Shown one piece after another: positions 12,121-39,708 of a stretch of 64,000 nt of DNA (within the stretch, counting starts at the first letter, position 1; the number at the start of each line of letters is the position of its first letter). The stretch is from Capitella teleta (taxonomy: Eukaryota > Annelida > Polychaeta > Capitellidae): positions 163,464 through 227,463 of the forward strand of contig KB299620.1 in assembly GCA_000328365.1 (NCBI GenBank), read 5' to 3'. The notes under the pieces were generated by a model that saw only the letters and a program-made list of their open reading frames with translations, had not been told where the DNA came from and did not search any database. A program made the position numbers and the translations under genes.

Positions 12121-14300
12121 AATAGTGGGCCTACTCGATAAATATTGCGTACTATTAATCAACTTAATCGATTTATGTTTTATAATATGTCTTAGCTCAC
12201 AAGAAACTTAGTACCGTATATAGGCGGCAAATCCCGATCACTCGTTATTCTAGGTCTGAATGATAACGGATTGATCGATCGCGTGTCCGCAAATGACCTA
12301 CCGGTACTGGTATACTGGTGCTTGTAATCGTTTGTGTTTACCTTTAAATGTAATAAAGTATAACCAATTCATACGGATTTCGTGGAAACTGATCTCATAA
12401 TTATGACTGTATCTGTTCTTATTAAATTGCCTGATTGAACGTGGCAGACATTATCTCACTTGACAGTGCCTCGAAATTGTGAAACTAACTGATTGTATTG
12501 CTTCATATAGTCGCAAACTAGGTACTCAGTAGCTCTAGCCAATAATCGCTATTCATTTTACTTCGGACGATTTTATCGAAATATTAATGACCTAGTTGAG
12601 TGAAGTGATGGAACACAAGATCGACTATTTCACGTATTCACGATTCCATAATATTGTAATTACATTCCCGTGTTGACACGAGATTCGGCTAGGGTACTAC
12701 TAGCATATAATGCCAATTTTATGATGATCACGTTTGCTACTCAGCATTGCAATGAGTCCCCTCCTTGAATCATGAATTCGTGACTGAAGGGAGAAACATG
12801 CCAAACAAATGCAATTCATAATCACGAAGCCCCATTCATGGATTTTTCTTCGAAGCACTCCCTCACTCGAAGCTACCACAATGGTACTATAGCTACATAC
12901 GTCGTGAATTGATTAGTTATTAGCATTATGAGCTAGTACAACCGTTAATAACGTTACGCTTCCGTGCAATGTGCGTTATGATTATCAGGAAAGGCAACCC
13001 TGCTTCTCTTTAGAACGTTATGATTGTGTTAGATCTCATCCCGTTTCACCAGTCGCTATCAGTATGTTTTGATTTTATCTGGTTACGTTATAACTTTCAG
13101 TCACCACTGGCACGATGAGCAAATACATCCTCGAATGGCTAACGATTTGAAATTGCCACAGTTAACCAACACAGGAAGCAGTATGCTCAAACGCCCAGCG
13201 AAAGAACCTCACCACCAACACCAGTGCAATGTAAGGTGCATCATGATTTTTCACCAAATCAAAGCACGTGGCATATATGGGAGTACTTCTCTGCAATCCT
13301 GTAGCAAACTTGCAGATCAGTGGAATTTGCACAAGATTACATCCTAACACACGGACGAATGTAATATAATAACTAATTCGTCTCAACATTGTATTATTCT
13401 TTGTTGTCGCGATCTCAAATCAATCCGATCAAGTCATTCAACTATAATATATCTTTGGGCACTTTTGTAATTGATGTCAAAACTCAAAAATATTACAGTA
13501 TGCGGGATGAGTTACACAAAAATACATAGATAATTATTATGAAAGATGCCAAAATGCATTTACTGTATTTTTGTGTTATGGCATGACCATATAACCACAA
13601 TATAACGAGATATGATAGCGGTACACTCACATTCATAATAATATTATGTATAAAACAATAATGAAAACAACGAAATTAAACAATTCAACTGGGAACATTC
13701 ATTCAAGTAGTCGGGACATTAATTTATATTTATACATTATTTTCGTTTTCAATCTTTGGCATGCCTTACTTGTACGAATCAAAGATTTGTCAACAATTTA
13801 TGACTAAGCAATAATCCAATAACAAATACTCGAAGATTGAAGTGTAATAATTATATTTTGAAGAGAAAATAAAAAAATAAAAAATGAAAATCACGCTAGT
13901 TTCAACATGATGGAGAGATGCACAACGAAAGCTATATACTAGTAATGTATCGTGTGTTATGTAACATAGGATCATAGACATCAACAAACCTTGTTATAAC
14001 TAGATGTGTCACTTCTTGGTTATTCGGGTGCCGATGTCTATGAGAGGATAAGCACTTTTGGATGATAATACTTGCGAAGGAGAGGCATACCCTTCAGTGG
14101 GGGCAACTCGGAATGCCAATTGAAGGGTGGGGTGCAGAGAGGTTATGATATTATTCGAAGAAGGGTCGGGAATTTCTCACTTATACTAGAAGTTCAAGTG
14201 AAATCGAAGGCCACTCATATCAGGTGGTTCATTTAAAACCCACCGAGTAAGTGTATGGAATGTAATATTAGTCTGTTTGACTATTACACACTACCTTTTT
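12121..14300. other. Intergenic, nothing recognised
   Basis: AT-rich sequence between the LINE remnant and the 3' side of the ALK/LTK gene. Open frames are short and show no family signature. A small imperfect inverted repeat lies at about 14268-14320 (ATTAGTCTG with CAGACTAAT, and CACTAC with GTAGTG). Confidence 0.6.
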
Positions 14301-14821
14301 TTGTAGTGTATCAGACTAATACAATATAGAAAAAAAAAGGGAAACAAAAAGAGAAAAAAAAGAAAAAAAAAGAAAAAAAAAAAAAAAAAAAAGAGAATAA
14401 GAGGAAACAGTATTTGTGCATTTTCTTTTCTATAAAAGAATACATATGTCCAAACATAAATACAAAACATTCGCTTCATTTATAAATACATATAAAAATA
14501 ATCGCACTTCACACATGACTAGTAGATCACATTAAAAAAAAAAAGAAGATGATGTGTTAATAAATACTTGAGCATCATAACAAATTCTGGGCAAGAATAT
14601 ACATGTATACATTTGTTCACAGGTTTAATTAAAATCGCAGCAAAATAAGTAAATAAATTATGAAATAAATAATATTATAGAGTTGATGGCCAACCATCAT
14701 TGCAGGGAGAGCAGCCCATTTAAAAAAAAAAAAAAAAAAAAAATTAACAGAGCGACGCGAAGAAGAAAGCGTCGGAGGCCACAGCTACGTGAACACAAGG
14801 AGTCGTTTTAAACGATCATGA
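14301..14821 (-). other. Probable ALK/LTK 3' untranslated region
   Basis: This lies directly downstream of the receptor stop codon. It is T-rich on the sense strand, with a 22-nt A tract on the plus strand (14722-14743) and a longer A-rich stretch (14330-14393). A minus-strand ATTAAA (plus TTTAAT near 14624) is a possible polyadenylation signal about 200 bp after the stop. The extent is a guess. Confidence 0.4.
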
Positions 14822-28655
<13,834 letters not shown>

Positions 28656-30710
28656 CTGTAAGATAATAACAAAAACAATTAGAAGGAAAACCTCCGAGTG
28701 GGAAATAGTTACAAATTATACAGAAACAGGCAAATCGTTGACGTAGGTGCAAGGTTAAACGCAATGGTCTCGTAAATCTCAAGTGGGTCATCTGTTTTGA
28801 TCAAATGACGGTGTATATCTATCACAGCAGAACTAATGAATGGAAAGAATGGAAAGAAAAGTTGGAGAGAACAAGGCTGGCACAAAACAAGAGAAGATAA
28901 ACTTCAAACTTGTATCACACCTGTCATCTGACAACATCACCTGAAGAGCTACATCTCTCATTTAGATTCAAAACCGACAACGCCTCGCTCGCTTTTCTAG
29001 TTCTTCTAGGAAACTACCTTTCATTCTCAGATTCTATGAATTCCTGGAATTCTAAGAACATTCTCTTGACATGATTTCATACCAGAGGCATCAGACACTA
29101 TATTATTGTCTACACCGTACACATGACTTATCTCATTTCACGAGAAATAATTATACCTGTGTGACAGACACCACAGGGTCACCACATTACAGAAATCTCC
29201 GAGAATCCAACAGCTTAATTCGATCTTTGATATCTCAATTAGTCTATGATACAAGTATATAAATATATCCGTAACACTATATATGGCACCTGGATGCGTA
29301 TGACTTCTATAATTCACCTGAAGTCAGAGATGAAAGTTTTTTTTTTCCTCTGTTCAGTAGAAAGCTGCTATTTTTGAAAGCCACGCGATGATGATTTTGG
29401 GTATATTCAGAACCCTTTGTGAAGAACATACAGGCGATGCGCTGAAGGTGAGTGCCTCTTCACCACTCAGGGATTGCCCAGTGGTTGGATGAGATAGCTT
29501 GCCATCTAGCCCGCCTCAGGAGACTTGGGCAAGTGAAGAGAAGAATGACAAATGGGAAGAAGGCATAATCAACTGCTGACCCCAAGGGCCAAGACTGACC
29601 AGAGATGAACCCTCTGAATATGAAATATTGGGTGTGGTTATTTTCGTTAAATCCGCTCCACACGCGGTATTAAAATTCAAAACACATTAGATTAGGGATT
29701 ATTCCGTTGCTTGGATTTGCGGCATGTATTATTTATTTATAACAACACCCGGTCCACCTTGTGATCAAATTAGGTCATAATATATAAATAGATAATTTAC
29801 CTGAAATTATTACCCGGCAGCCTTTCTCTACGCACTGTCCACAACAATTATAGTGTGGGGGGGTGGGTTTACTCTCTCTCTATATATATATATCATTTTA
29901 TCTGTAACATGCTTAGTTACAGTTTTTGTTAAAGAAGAATACAACAATAATGAAAACAATAACAGATAATTAACGTGTATATAAACTATAGCTACGGCCT
30001 GTCCACGAGATATCCAGGTACCGCTCGATGAACGACCACATGACCATTGTAAATTGGCCATCTTATTGGCCTTACTACAGGCTGAGAACAAAACTCATAG
30101 CTATGCTATGTCGCATCCAATGCGCATGCGCCTGTGAGGCATTATGGGATAGGTGTCTGTGCATGCGCCGCCGCGTTTAATTAATATCGTTGCCTGAATA
30201 TCACCGCTAAATAAATCAACATAAATATCGTTTAATTTAGCTCAAAAGGTTGACAAACGATAATTAATCAACCGAAACATCAATCACAATATAAGCGCGT
30301 GAAATTGTATCGCTTTTAGGCATGTTAAAACGAAAACACAAGTCCACAATTCCCGAAGCGAGCAAACCAATGGTCGCCATTGAGCAACACGGGAGTTCTC
30401 AAGTAATCATGCTGTGTACATTTTAAGTCTGATTCGCAAGACCAGAATGCATCGCGCCCAGTATATGTGAACTCAACAGAATATGATTCTCTCCAGCATC
30501 TCTCACCCAGAAGCAAAACATTAGAGACTGAGCGTTATATCAGGCACAAAGCCAACAGCCTTTAAGGGGGGGTCAAGATTTGGATATCCCGGAAATGACC
30601 ACAAATGACCCATCGGAACACGAGAAGTAAAAGGATGGTTTCACGTTGCCTCTCGTCGCCTGGAATTGAATGGCATATGATATAGTCATCCATCAAAACT
30701 GAAGGTCACT

Positions 30711-30910
30711 CCCGGTATATCAGCGTGTCCTACTGAAAAGGTAGTCCTTGGACTACTATTCCTTGGAAAGGTAAGACCACAATTCCTAGCAATTTATCTG
30801 GCAATAGTAGTCCTAGTAGGACTATACCTATCCTAGCTATGTCTAATATACTATATGTGGTTGAAGCTAGGACTACCTGTTCAAGGAACTGTAAAGACTG
30901 TTACACCGGC
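30711..30910. mobile_element. Small inverted-repeat element, family Z copy A
   Basis: Begins near CCCGGTATATCAG and ends CTGTTACACCGGC, which are imperfect inverted repeats. The interior has GTCCTACTGAAAAGGTAGTC, the shared CCTAGCAATTTATCTGGCAA and AAGCTAGGACTACCT. It is collinear with copy B at 44264. No coding capacity, so MITE-like. Confidence 0.8.
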
Positions 30911-32027
30911 TCATTTACACAATGAGCATATACGGGAGGGAGGGGGGGGAGTTACATATCGGTAAAATTATGGGAATTGTAGTCGGGTATCGATGCCAAA
31001 AAAGTATAATGCAATTTTACCATGGTGAATGACATCGGCTAGGGACAAAGGAAAAAGGTGATGATTGGATCCCCAGGTATGAACGTCATACAGGTGGATT
31101 ATTACCTTCGTCACGATTGTATATTTTATAATTTTTAACAGCTGGCGAACCTATCGCCATTCAGCGTGTCATTAACCTGTACACACTATGCACACAACAA
31201 AAAGAGAAACTATCATTTTGTTATTCGATCTGTTTTATAATTAAATCCAGAGAATCTCTGGGCTGATGTGGACAATGGTAGCATCGATTTAATTAGACTA
31301 ATGATATACGATAGAATTCCCTGGTGCGGAATGAAGAGGTGAAACACCAATAGATCAAGTGTAATAATGACCTTATTTCATGATCATTATGAAATATTTT
31401 TGCAAATATTAGCATTTATTCACCTTCATGATATATTGAATAAATTAATTTCATGCGCAAACTAGCAAGGGTTATACAACGAGTTGGCTCCTTTTATGTG
31501 ACCGATTAAACAAATCAAGCATACTATAATCATTGATCTGAAATCTAAATTGAATAATTCATGCTTGTATGGCTTCAATTAGAGGTTTACAGCTAGCGGT
31601 GCTCTCCAAATAGGATGAACAACAAGTCGAGGAGATCGTGCTATGAATAGCAGGTACTCAATCAACTGGCCGGGACGATAAACAGACTGGTAAAGCACCG
31701 TGATATTGCACGGGAGAGAAAAAAAGAAGAGGATTAAATGAGAGTGTAATTAATGGAAAATCCAGTGAACATGGGGATACAGCGTGATGCACATTGCACA
31801 AACAATCGAATTTCTCACCTTTGGCTGTTATCCTTGGTAGATAGCAAGATAACAATTATGTAGGGACTTGTTATGAGGACCTTAGAACTGTTGATAGAGA
31901 TAAGGACGAAATACAATTCCCCCTACTCCATTCACATATGAGACATACTTAATCCAGGTATTTCTCTGTCATTTTCTCTCTTGTTGTTGTGAGAATTATA
32001 GAATAATCGAGTCGATTGTACCTAATC

Positions 32028-32130
32028 CGAATTGGAAATTGTTGTTTTGCGGCACACTGACAATAGCGAGTGTTATACGATGCCAAACAGGTTTGGATCG
32101 ATTAAAATCAAGGCTATCGAGCGGAGAATA
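32028..32130 (+). repeat. Dispersed repeat family Y, short copy
   Basis: About 100 bp resembling 54433-54535: GTTGTTTTGCGGCACACTGA, then GCGAGTGTTATACGATGCCA and TTGGATCGATTAAA. The rest of the family is not recognisable here. Confidence 0.65.
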
Positions 32131-35001
32131 GGAATATAATTGTATTCACAAGGAGAATAAAATTATCTCGTAAAATCAATGCTGTAAACAGCTAAACTAT
32201 GATGCACATACTTTGTGATATAATTTCACTTAAAGGCAAGGGTTAAAACTTGGAAGAATCACATACAATAAGATGAACTTGAAATGACTAGATGTGACTA
32301 GTAGATTCTCGTTGTTCTAATCGTGTCGATTGTGCGGGAGGACGCCGCCTGGTAGCCCTCCATGCAAAATGTGTCTAATGTGAAGTACAATACCTTTCAT
32401 GTACGCAACAGAGAGAACCCGGTGGAGCCAGAAAGGTTAGATTAGGGCAACGGGTAATTAATTGTATTCCTACTGGAATATTTGCAGTAGATGAATTATA
32501 CTTAACGAAGAGGATGTTTAACGGCACTCGGCCACTTGAAATGCTATAATAGTTTCATTGGGTCTAAACCGAAACGTAAAAAAAATGATGTAACACAGAC
32601 AAACACCCCACTTGAGATTGCCCCTGGATAAATGTGCTACAGAATGACAAAGGATGACACCACGATCGACTGAACAATGCAACAGACAGCAAGGCAGCTG
32701 ATGCTTTGATTCAGTTTATAGTTTGCTATCTGTAGCATCTGTTGGTACGTTGCCGTAACTTCTCAAACCGCTTCCCAAAAGGAGTAGATTTGTTTGGCTC
32801 TCTTCTTTTAGGAAATCAGTATCCGCTACGACAGGGAAAGATAAGTTGCTCAGGGAAAAACGTAAACAACATCACCGGTTACTGATTCAAAAAATGCACA
32901 TAAAGGAAGCATTGGTTACAATGTAATTATACGATGATAATTTTCTCTCGCTCGCAAACATGATACCAGCACCGATTAAATTCGCATCGAACTGAGTTGG
33001 CCAAAAGCGATCAATACAAAATATGCGCCCCTGGTAGAACACCAGCAGAGTGTTATGTCGTTGCACCCAGGACGACAGAAGATATTTTTTGGTTAATCTC
33101 GAGACTTGGCAGGTCCAACAGCAACGTACTTGTTATGAACCGACTTAACTTTTAAATCCAAAGGGGTCTTGTAAGAGTCGGCATTCCTACCCTCTATCCG
33201 ATTAGGCAATGATCCGTGATATTCAAGAAATGCCCAATGATTTCAGGAGGTCTTCGACGACATGCCCCCACCCTCTTCGCAAAGGAATGCATGCCAATTT
33301 GGAAGCTATACCTGGCGACTTATAACACAATACCCTGGATACAAGATATCAGGTATGTTGATTGAGTAATTGAATATCGCGCTTGCATTCTCACCTAGGG
33401 AACTATACGCGAACACGTATTTCCGACATGATTGCACCGGCTATTGACCCCAGAATACAAGATAAAAACACCGAATTGATAAATCTGGCTCAGAAAAACA
33501 ATGCTAATGGATAAAAACAACAATGATTGCAGACAAACAGGCATAAATAATGAGAAATGCGGAATATTAAAACCAACCAATGCCAAGATTCTGGTTGTCA
33601 GAAAGACGGGAAAGTCCCGTAATTTTTGGTGGATTGTCAGCGAATGCAAAACGAGGCACAATGAAGAGCATTGTCACCGCACCCATCCAAAAATATCCAC
33701 CACAATCCATGACGTGAATCAGAATCCAAATTCCATTGTTATTAGCAGTTTATGAAGGTAGTAGCACAGGCTAGTCGCAGTAGCAGCCGCGGTATCGCAA
33801 TGAGCAGCTGTTCGGCTCTACCATTGCTTGTAGGCGGGGGGAAGCAAACGCGGTCTGTCGATGCCAGCTATAGTTCGGCTGATTTTGATGCCAGCGAGGT
33901 CTCAGCCGCATCGATCCACTCAAGCCCACGAAGGAGATTAACACTCGATTTGGGGATTATCGATGTTATTAAGCATGCAGGCACCTAAACACAAGTATCC
34001 TATGATGTGATAATGCATTATGCGATGTCATATTTCTATCCTGCCTTTTGAGTTTATAAACAATAACATTTCTTTGGTAACGCCTTGATCTTGTCTTAAC
34101 AAGAAAAATTAGGTCGGTATTAAAGACATGCGATTGTTCATTGTATAACACATTGGCGTTGACCCTTCATAAAATATGGAAGGCGATGTGAACTTAGTAC
34201 AAGTATTTATGACTGAATACAGGCATGCTTTTATGAAATCCTTGCATGACAGTTTGCGTATAATTATGCATATCGATTACCGCCCGATCAAGAACATACA
34301 GGATGCCACTGCCTTGACTTGATTACACCCGAACACCTGTACCTCATCAGCGCTAATTCACCTCACTGGAAGTTTGCAACCCTAGCTATGATAATTAATA
34401 TTCAAAGCATAACTCACTAGTTCTACATCCTTTTTACATTTAATCTGATTCATATTATAACTATATAATAATCATAATGGTTGGTGTACGAGATATTTGA
34501 ATTCAATAAATTTCCATCTACGCTTATGATGTATAAAAACTTAGAAACTCACAAAACAAATATACGCTATCAATTTAATGACGTTATTTTTTTCCAGCCC
34601 ATTAGAATTTAGAAAGAATGGAAATGATGGACAAAGTTATGCTGGCACAATTTGGGTTTCATTTAGTCATGATGAGGCCAGCTGAATAATTGACACATTC
34701 ATCATAATTATGCAATAATATCAGCTAATCACCTTCAATGAAACAAGGACATTTTGGGAGGGGAGACGTGCATTAGTTGTTTCATTACATAATTCAACGA
34801 CCGTTGAATTCCCGAAATAGATTAAAACAAACTTTCGCTTCTTTGGAAATTCAATAATTGTAAATTAATTAATTACTCACGGATATATACTGAACCCCCC
34901 ACCCCCGTTTTTACCATATTTCAGACACTATAGTACAATAATTGTTGATGAGGAAAAATATTTCATGAGCTGTACTTACCACTAACACGCAAGTTTGTTT
35001 G

Positions 35002-35355
35002 TCCGAATGGTTAAGAATAGCACAGTGGGTTAAACCGCTGTCTGCAATCCTATGCCGACCGTGGGGGTCGAGGTCCCGGGTTCGAGACCCGATCAGGCCA
35101 CGGGCGTTATGATTGTGAATTACAATTGTAATTCTTCGGTGACTCAGCAGTGCTGCCCAACTGCGTAACAAGGCCGGGCGCTGTGTACTACTGTCTATGG
35201 TGGTTTGCAGGATAAAGAACCCTTGGGATTTATCGATAAGAGTAGGGGGAAACCCCGGTCCCGAGTCTTCTGTTCTGGCGCCCGTATCACCCAAATGGGT
35301 TGGGTGGAGCCGTAAAACCCCATCACTCACTCACTCACTCACTCCGAATGGTTAA
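35002..35355 (+). mobile_element. tRNA-derived SINE copy 2 with target-site duplication
   Basis: The element (35015-35342) lies between direct repeats TCCGAATGGTTAA at 35002-35014 and 35343-35355. The head has AATAGCACAGTGGGTTAAAC (A box) and GGTTCGAGACC (B box), slightly 5'-truncated. The body is shared with the other copies and the 3' end is CATCACTCACTCACTCACTC. The target duplication shows retroposition. Confidence 0.93.
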
Positions 35356-36099
35356 AGAGAATTGATGGTCCAAATGCATCAATACATGTAAATACCTGCT
35401 ATTATTCATGTTAATCTCTTCTTAAAGCAATCACCACTATCACTTTTGATTATTATGTATAGCTTTAATTAGATAAGTCGGCTGAAATCTATATAATATT
35501 ACATGATTGGATTATCTACCACATGATTTCCCTGTAACTTCAATAGAGGCTAGTGTACTGGAATTCCCCGAAGCAATTGCCCCAGTAATGCGACCCCTTT
35601 GATCAGATGACCTCAACCGCGCGGTGATCAGTGTTGTTGCCTTCTGGTCAGCTGAGTGATTCACAGCAGATGACAACCGCAATCAATCAGTGAAATAAGA
35701 TCTTGAGGTTAAAACCCAAAGAATCAGCTTCTCTGTTCGGACCCATGCTGAAAGATCTTGCTTAGGGAAGCCGCTTGGAAGACCGCTTGCTTAGGAAATT
35801 GCGAACTAGCTAGTGTTTACATTATAATACGCATTATTGCTTAATTGAGAGTTTGAGAGTTTTTATATGCCAGTTGTTTTAAGCCATGACCATAACAATG
35901 GAAAATATTTCATACAAATATATAAGTGAGAAAAATATAAACAGAATAAATTCTTCACAGCCAAAACCGTTGTTTGAAACAACACAGCGTAAATTCGAAT
36001 TACATGTCAATGGCTTAGACACTCATGTGGTTTTATTTATAATGCCACGGCCTGGTCTGCGTATTCAATTATTCAATTAGATGGTAAAATATATTAGGA

Positions 36100-36380
36100 T
36101 AAGTTTCCTCTATACACCATCAGATAGGTCCTCAGTGTGTCACAACTGTTACTTCTATGAATGGGCTTAGATGTAGTGTGTCTTATCACTCTCATCTATG
36201 AGTTGACATAGCTGCGTTGTTAATCTGTTTCTCCTTTGAATGGGCTTAGATGTGGTGCCATGTCTGTCTTTTCTGTGCACACTCAGACAGGCACACAGTG
36301 TGCCCTATCTGTCTCCCTTCTAAATAGACACAATCACAGTGTGCTCTATCTGATCGACGACGTTTGTCTGCGTGGAATTC
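36100..36380 (+). repeat. Degenerate tandem repeat
   Basis: TGAATGGGCTTAGATGT occurs at about 36158 and 36238, and CACAGTGTGCYCTATCTG occurs at about 36294 and 36334. This suggests old, diverged minisatellite units of roughly 40-80 bp. Confidence 0.5.
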
Positions 36381-38975
36381 GTTCTCTAAGCTCCACTATG
36401 GAGATATATTGTAATCTAAGATCTTCAGATGTCTGAGTTGAAATTAATCTAGACTGTGTACACCGCAAGTAATCGACACTGGATATGCTGTTACGGTGAG
36501 TAATTGCTGATCAGCTGTTTTCAGGTTTTCTGGTCGATGCAAACGTTAGAGTAGCGTTGAACTCAATACAGTAGGCTAAAGATACTAACTAGTATTATAC
36601 ACGCACCGTTATAGAGGCTTTAATTGTGTTCTGTATTTGACAGTGAATGGAGGCTTGGTTTATTACCCCATTCTTTGTTTCAGCACTGCACTGTCAGAAG
36701 CGGGGATTAGAGGTCTTCTCCAAAGAGACTCATTTCCACAAAAGCCTTATATGCTGGACACGACTAGGCTGTATTCAGGCGCTAAAATCTTGTTCGAAAA
36801 GTCTGGAGGTTATTCAGTGCATATTTTTTTCGCCCCTTAGCAAAGGATTCTGCCATACATCTATAGCTGGCGACACAAAGACATTTCCCTTCTACAAAAA
36901 GTATAGGTGCCCACTTTACGAAAGTAATTGCATCACGACCAATTAGTGTCCTAGCTAAGAAAGAGCAATACGTTTCTTGAGAGTTGACAACAAATATTCG
37001 GGGACCAATATCTGGGTCGTTAGCATATGTGACGCAATAAAAATGCATCCGGGGTTTTAATCTATTATCAAACCCACTAGAAACTCAGGGTTAATTGTTC
37101 ATGCAACCTGAGCTACGTAGCAGCAAGAAACTCTTATGTAACTCCTCTTTAACAAACGCCATGACGTCATATTTCTGGATCTAGATGTACACATGGTAAC
37201 CAGGATGTATGATGTGAATTACAAATGCTGCATTTTAAACTGAATACGAATGACCAAGTAGACATGCGTAATAAGGATACTTAGAAGAACACAATACGCA
37301 TGTCATTGGAATTGATAATTACAGCGACTGTTACCAGTAATACATTGTCATACAGCAATTCCAGACGACATAGCAAGGTATATTAACCCAAGGTCATTCA
37401 TTATATGTACTAGTAGCCACATTGGAATTTCATTGCTATGTGTATTGTATGCAACTTATACTGACGGAAATAAACAATACATAAAGAAATATCTTAATCT
37501 CTATTGTAGCCATGAATGGGTCTCCATAGAATAGGCTCCTTCCGACCAATAGTCTGTTATGAGGACCACTGAGACCTATCTACTATATGCAGATGTGCAA
37601 CACAAGGAATTATGACAATGTGTTTTCTGGCTTGTATGGCACAGGGTATAGAGCAAATACCGTTTGGGTAATTCTACCAAAAGCCAATTGTTCCGAGAGA
37701 TAGCAAGAGCCGCAGGGAAAAAGAAAACTAGACCTGTGTGTGCGTATGAAACCGAACCGAAATATAGAAATATCGATCGACACAAATGATTCCGTGGACT
37801 ATTCAAAAATATATCCAACTGATATTTTTGAAGCTCCTGGAATATTCAGATGGTGAAATTGTTTGTGTTTCTCAGAATGATGACACTCCTATTGTACTCA
37901 GAGAAAAATATAATATCAAGGGAAAGAAACCACCTTATGTAGCTTGGCTTCCAATTAATAACCAAAGAGTACCACAGGTAATCTGACAAGTGTACTCGGA
38001 ATAGTCACCTCCATGGGTAGAATGGCTTCATATTTCTCTCTACGTGTATTGTGTGAAAATCATGCTCCGTTTGACCAGTGGAGTTTGGACGTAAACGAAT
38101 CAAGTTATTAAGACGTCATTGTGGATGATATTGCCCCGGGCATTAATTTTGGGTATTATTGGATACAGAATGCCGACCAAGTGTAAATTGACATAACTTC
38201 GATATATTTTCGTCGTAGAGACAGATAATAGGAGGGCGTTCAAATCCAATCGTCGTTATTCAGAGGTAGATGACGTTGTGCAACAATTGTATTCGTCGCA
38301 CGGACACATAAGTTATGTAATTGCACGTTCTTTAGCTACCCCTTCGGCAGAAATTCGGTTAGTGCACACTTCAATCTTTACCGGATTTCCTGAACCTACT
38401 TAGTGCATCCAGGCATTTCTCAGGGACTGCCTCTTTGACAAGGGAATTGACGTGCCATTATACAGGACTCTTACCAGAACATGTTTTTTTGTTTTTGTTT
38501 GTTTTTTTTTTCTGATGAAAAGAGCAGTAATTGGCATTGCAGCAACATTAAATAAATGAATGAATTAAATTAATTGTAATTGGGAACATGACATTATCAT
38601 AATTATCAAAGGGCCCCACTTTCCAAAATATTCCCTTTGCTCCTGGGTCTAGCTTAGGGTCTTTAGTACACCTGCACTCAGACAATTATGAGTGACCCAT
38701 AATTATGACCATACTGATATCCATAATCCTTGTAAGCTCCCATTCTTTATCGTGAAGCATCGTCAACTTGCTAATACCAAGAAACTCAAGACGTAGTACT
38801 CATAACGCTCAGGTTAGGTCAGGTCACAATATTATAGTCCTTTTGCATCAGGACTTGTCTTCAGATTGGAAACGAAGCGATGTGGCGTCAAGGAAGTCCA
38901 GCCTTCTCCAGAAGGTCCCTCAGCTGAGTCCACAAAGTCCGGACCACGTGGGTATTCATGATCCGATCTTCGATC

Positions 38976-39350
38976 CTGACGTCACCAGAGGGGCATCTGA
39001 TAGCTCAGTGTGTTAAACCGCTGACTACAATCCAATGCCGACTGTGGGGCTCCAGGTCCCCGGTTCGAGACCCGATCAGGCCACGGGCGTTATGATTGTG
39101 AATTATAATTGTAATCCGTTATAGTTGTAATTCTTCGGTGACTCTGCAGTGCTGCCCAACTGCGTAACAAGCCCGGCGCTGTGTACTATTGTCTATGGTG
39201 GTATGCAGGATAAAGAACCCTTGGGATTTATCGATAAGAAAGAGTAGGGGGAAACCCCGGTCCCGGGCCTTCTGTTCTGGCGCCCGTATCATCCGATCGG
39301 ATTGGGTGGAGCCGTAAAACCCCATCACTCATCACTCACTGACGTCACCA
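38976..39350 (+). mobile_element. tRNA-derived SINE copy 3 with target-site duplication
   Basis: The element (38988-39338) lies between CTGACGTCACCA at 38976-38987 and 39339-39350. The head GATAGCTCAGTGTGTTAAAC and GGTTCGAGACCCGATCAGG give the pol III A and B boxes. The full body follows, with a short CATCACTCATCACTCACT tail. It is the most complete copy in the window. Confidence 0.94.
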
Positions 39351-39655
39351 CTCCCGTCTCCACTCTGCTGGAAAAGTAACGCTGTCGCAGACATGATACG
39401 TTATGATGCACTTGGTTCGTGCGTTATGAATAGTGCGTTATGATTTCGAGAGAGCGCCTTCTCTTTTTGTCATTGACATTACAACATTGCTAACACTGAG
39501 TCTACGCTCTGAGGCAATGGCTCAGCCTAGGGCAGACATGATTTTGCCTCACACAACTCCATTGAATCTTATGGCAGAATAGCAGTCATGTGGCTGTGGA
39601 ATGAATGCCCCATTTATTGACATCTAGCGTATCACCGCCTGAGGTCTTTCTTTAG

Positions 39656-39708
39656 GAGGTGGGGGGTGGGGGTATCATTTGGGGGATGGGGGGTGGATGG
39701 GGGTATCA
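39656..39708 (+). repeat. G-rich direct repeat
   Basis: Two runs of GGGGGTATCATTT (about 39668 and 39699) within a stretch containing six G tracts of four or more. It has G-quadruplex potential. Confidence 0.75.

Noticed and set aside
38990-39080. Possible functional tRNA gene
   Set aside because: A and B boxes are present, but the arms do not close as a full cloverleaf and the sequence continues into the SINE body. It is the SINE promoter, as in the copies at 35015 and 16424.
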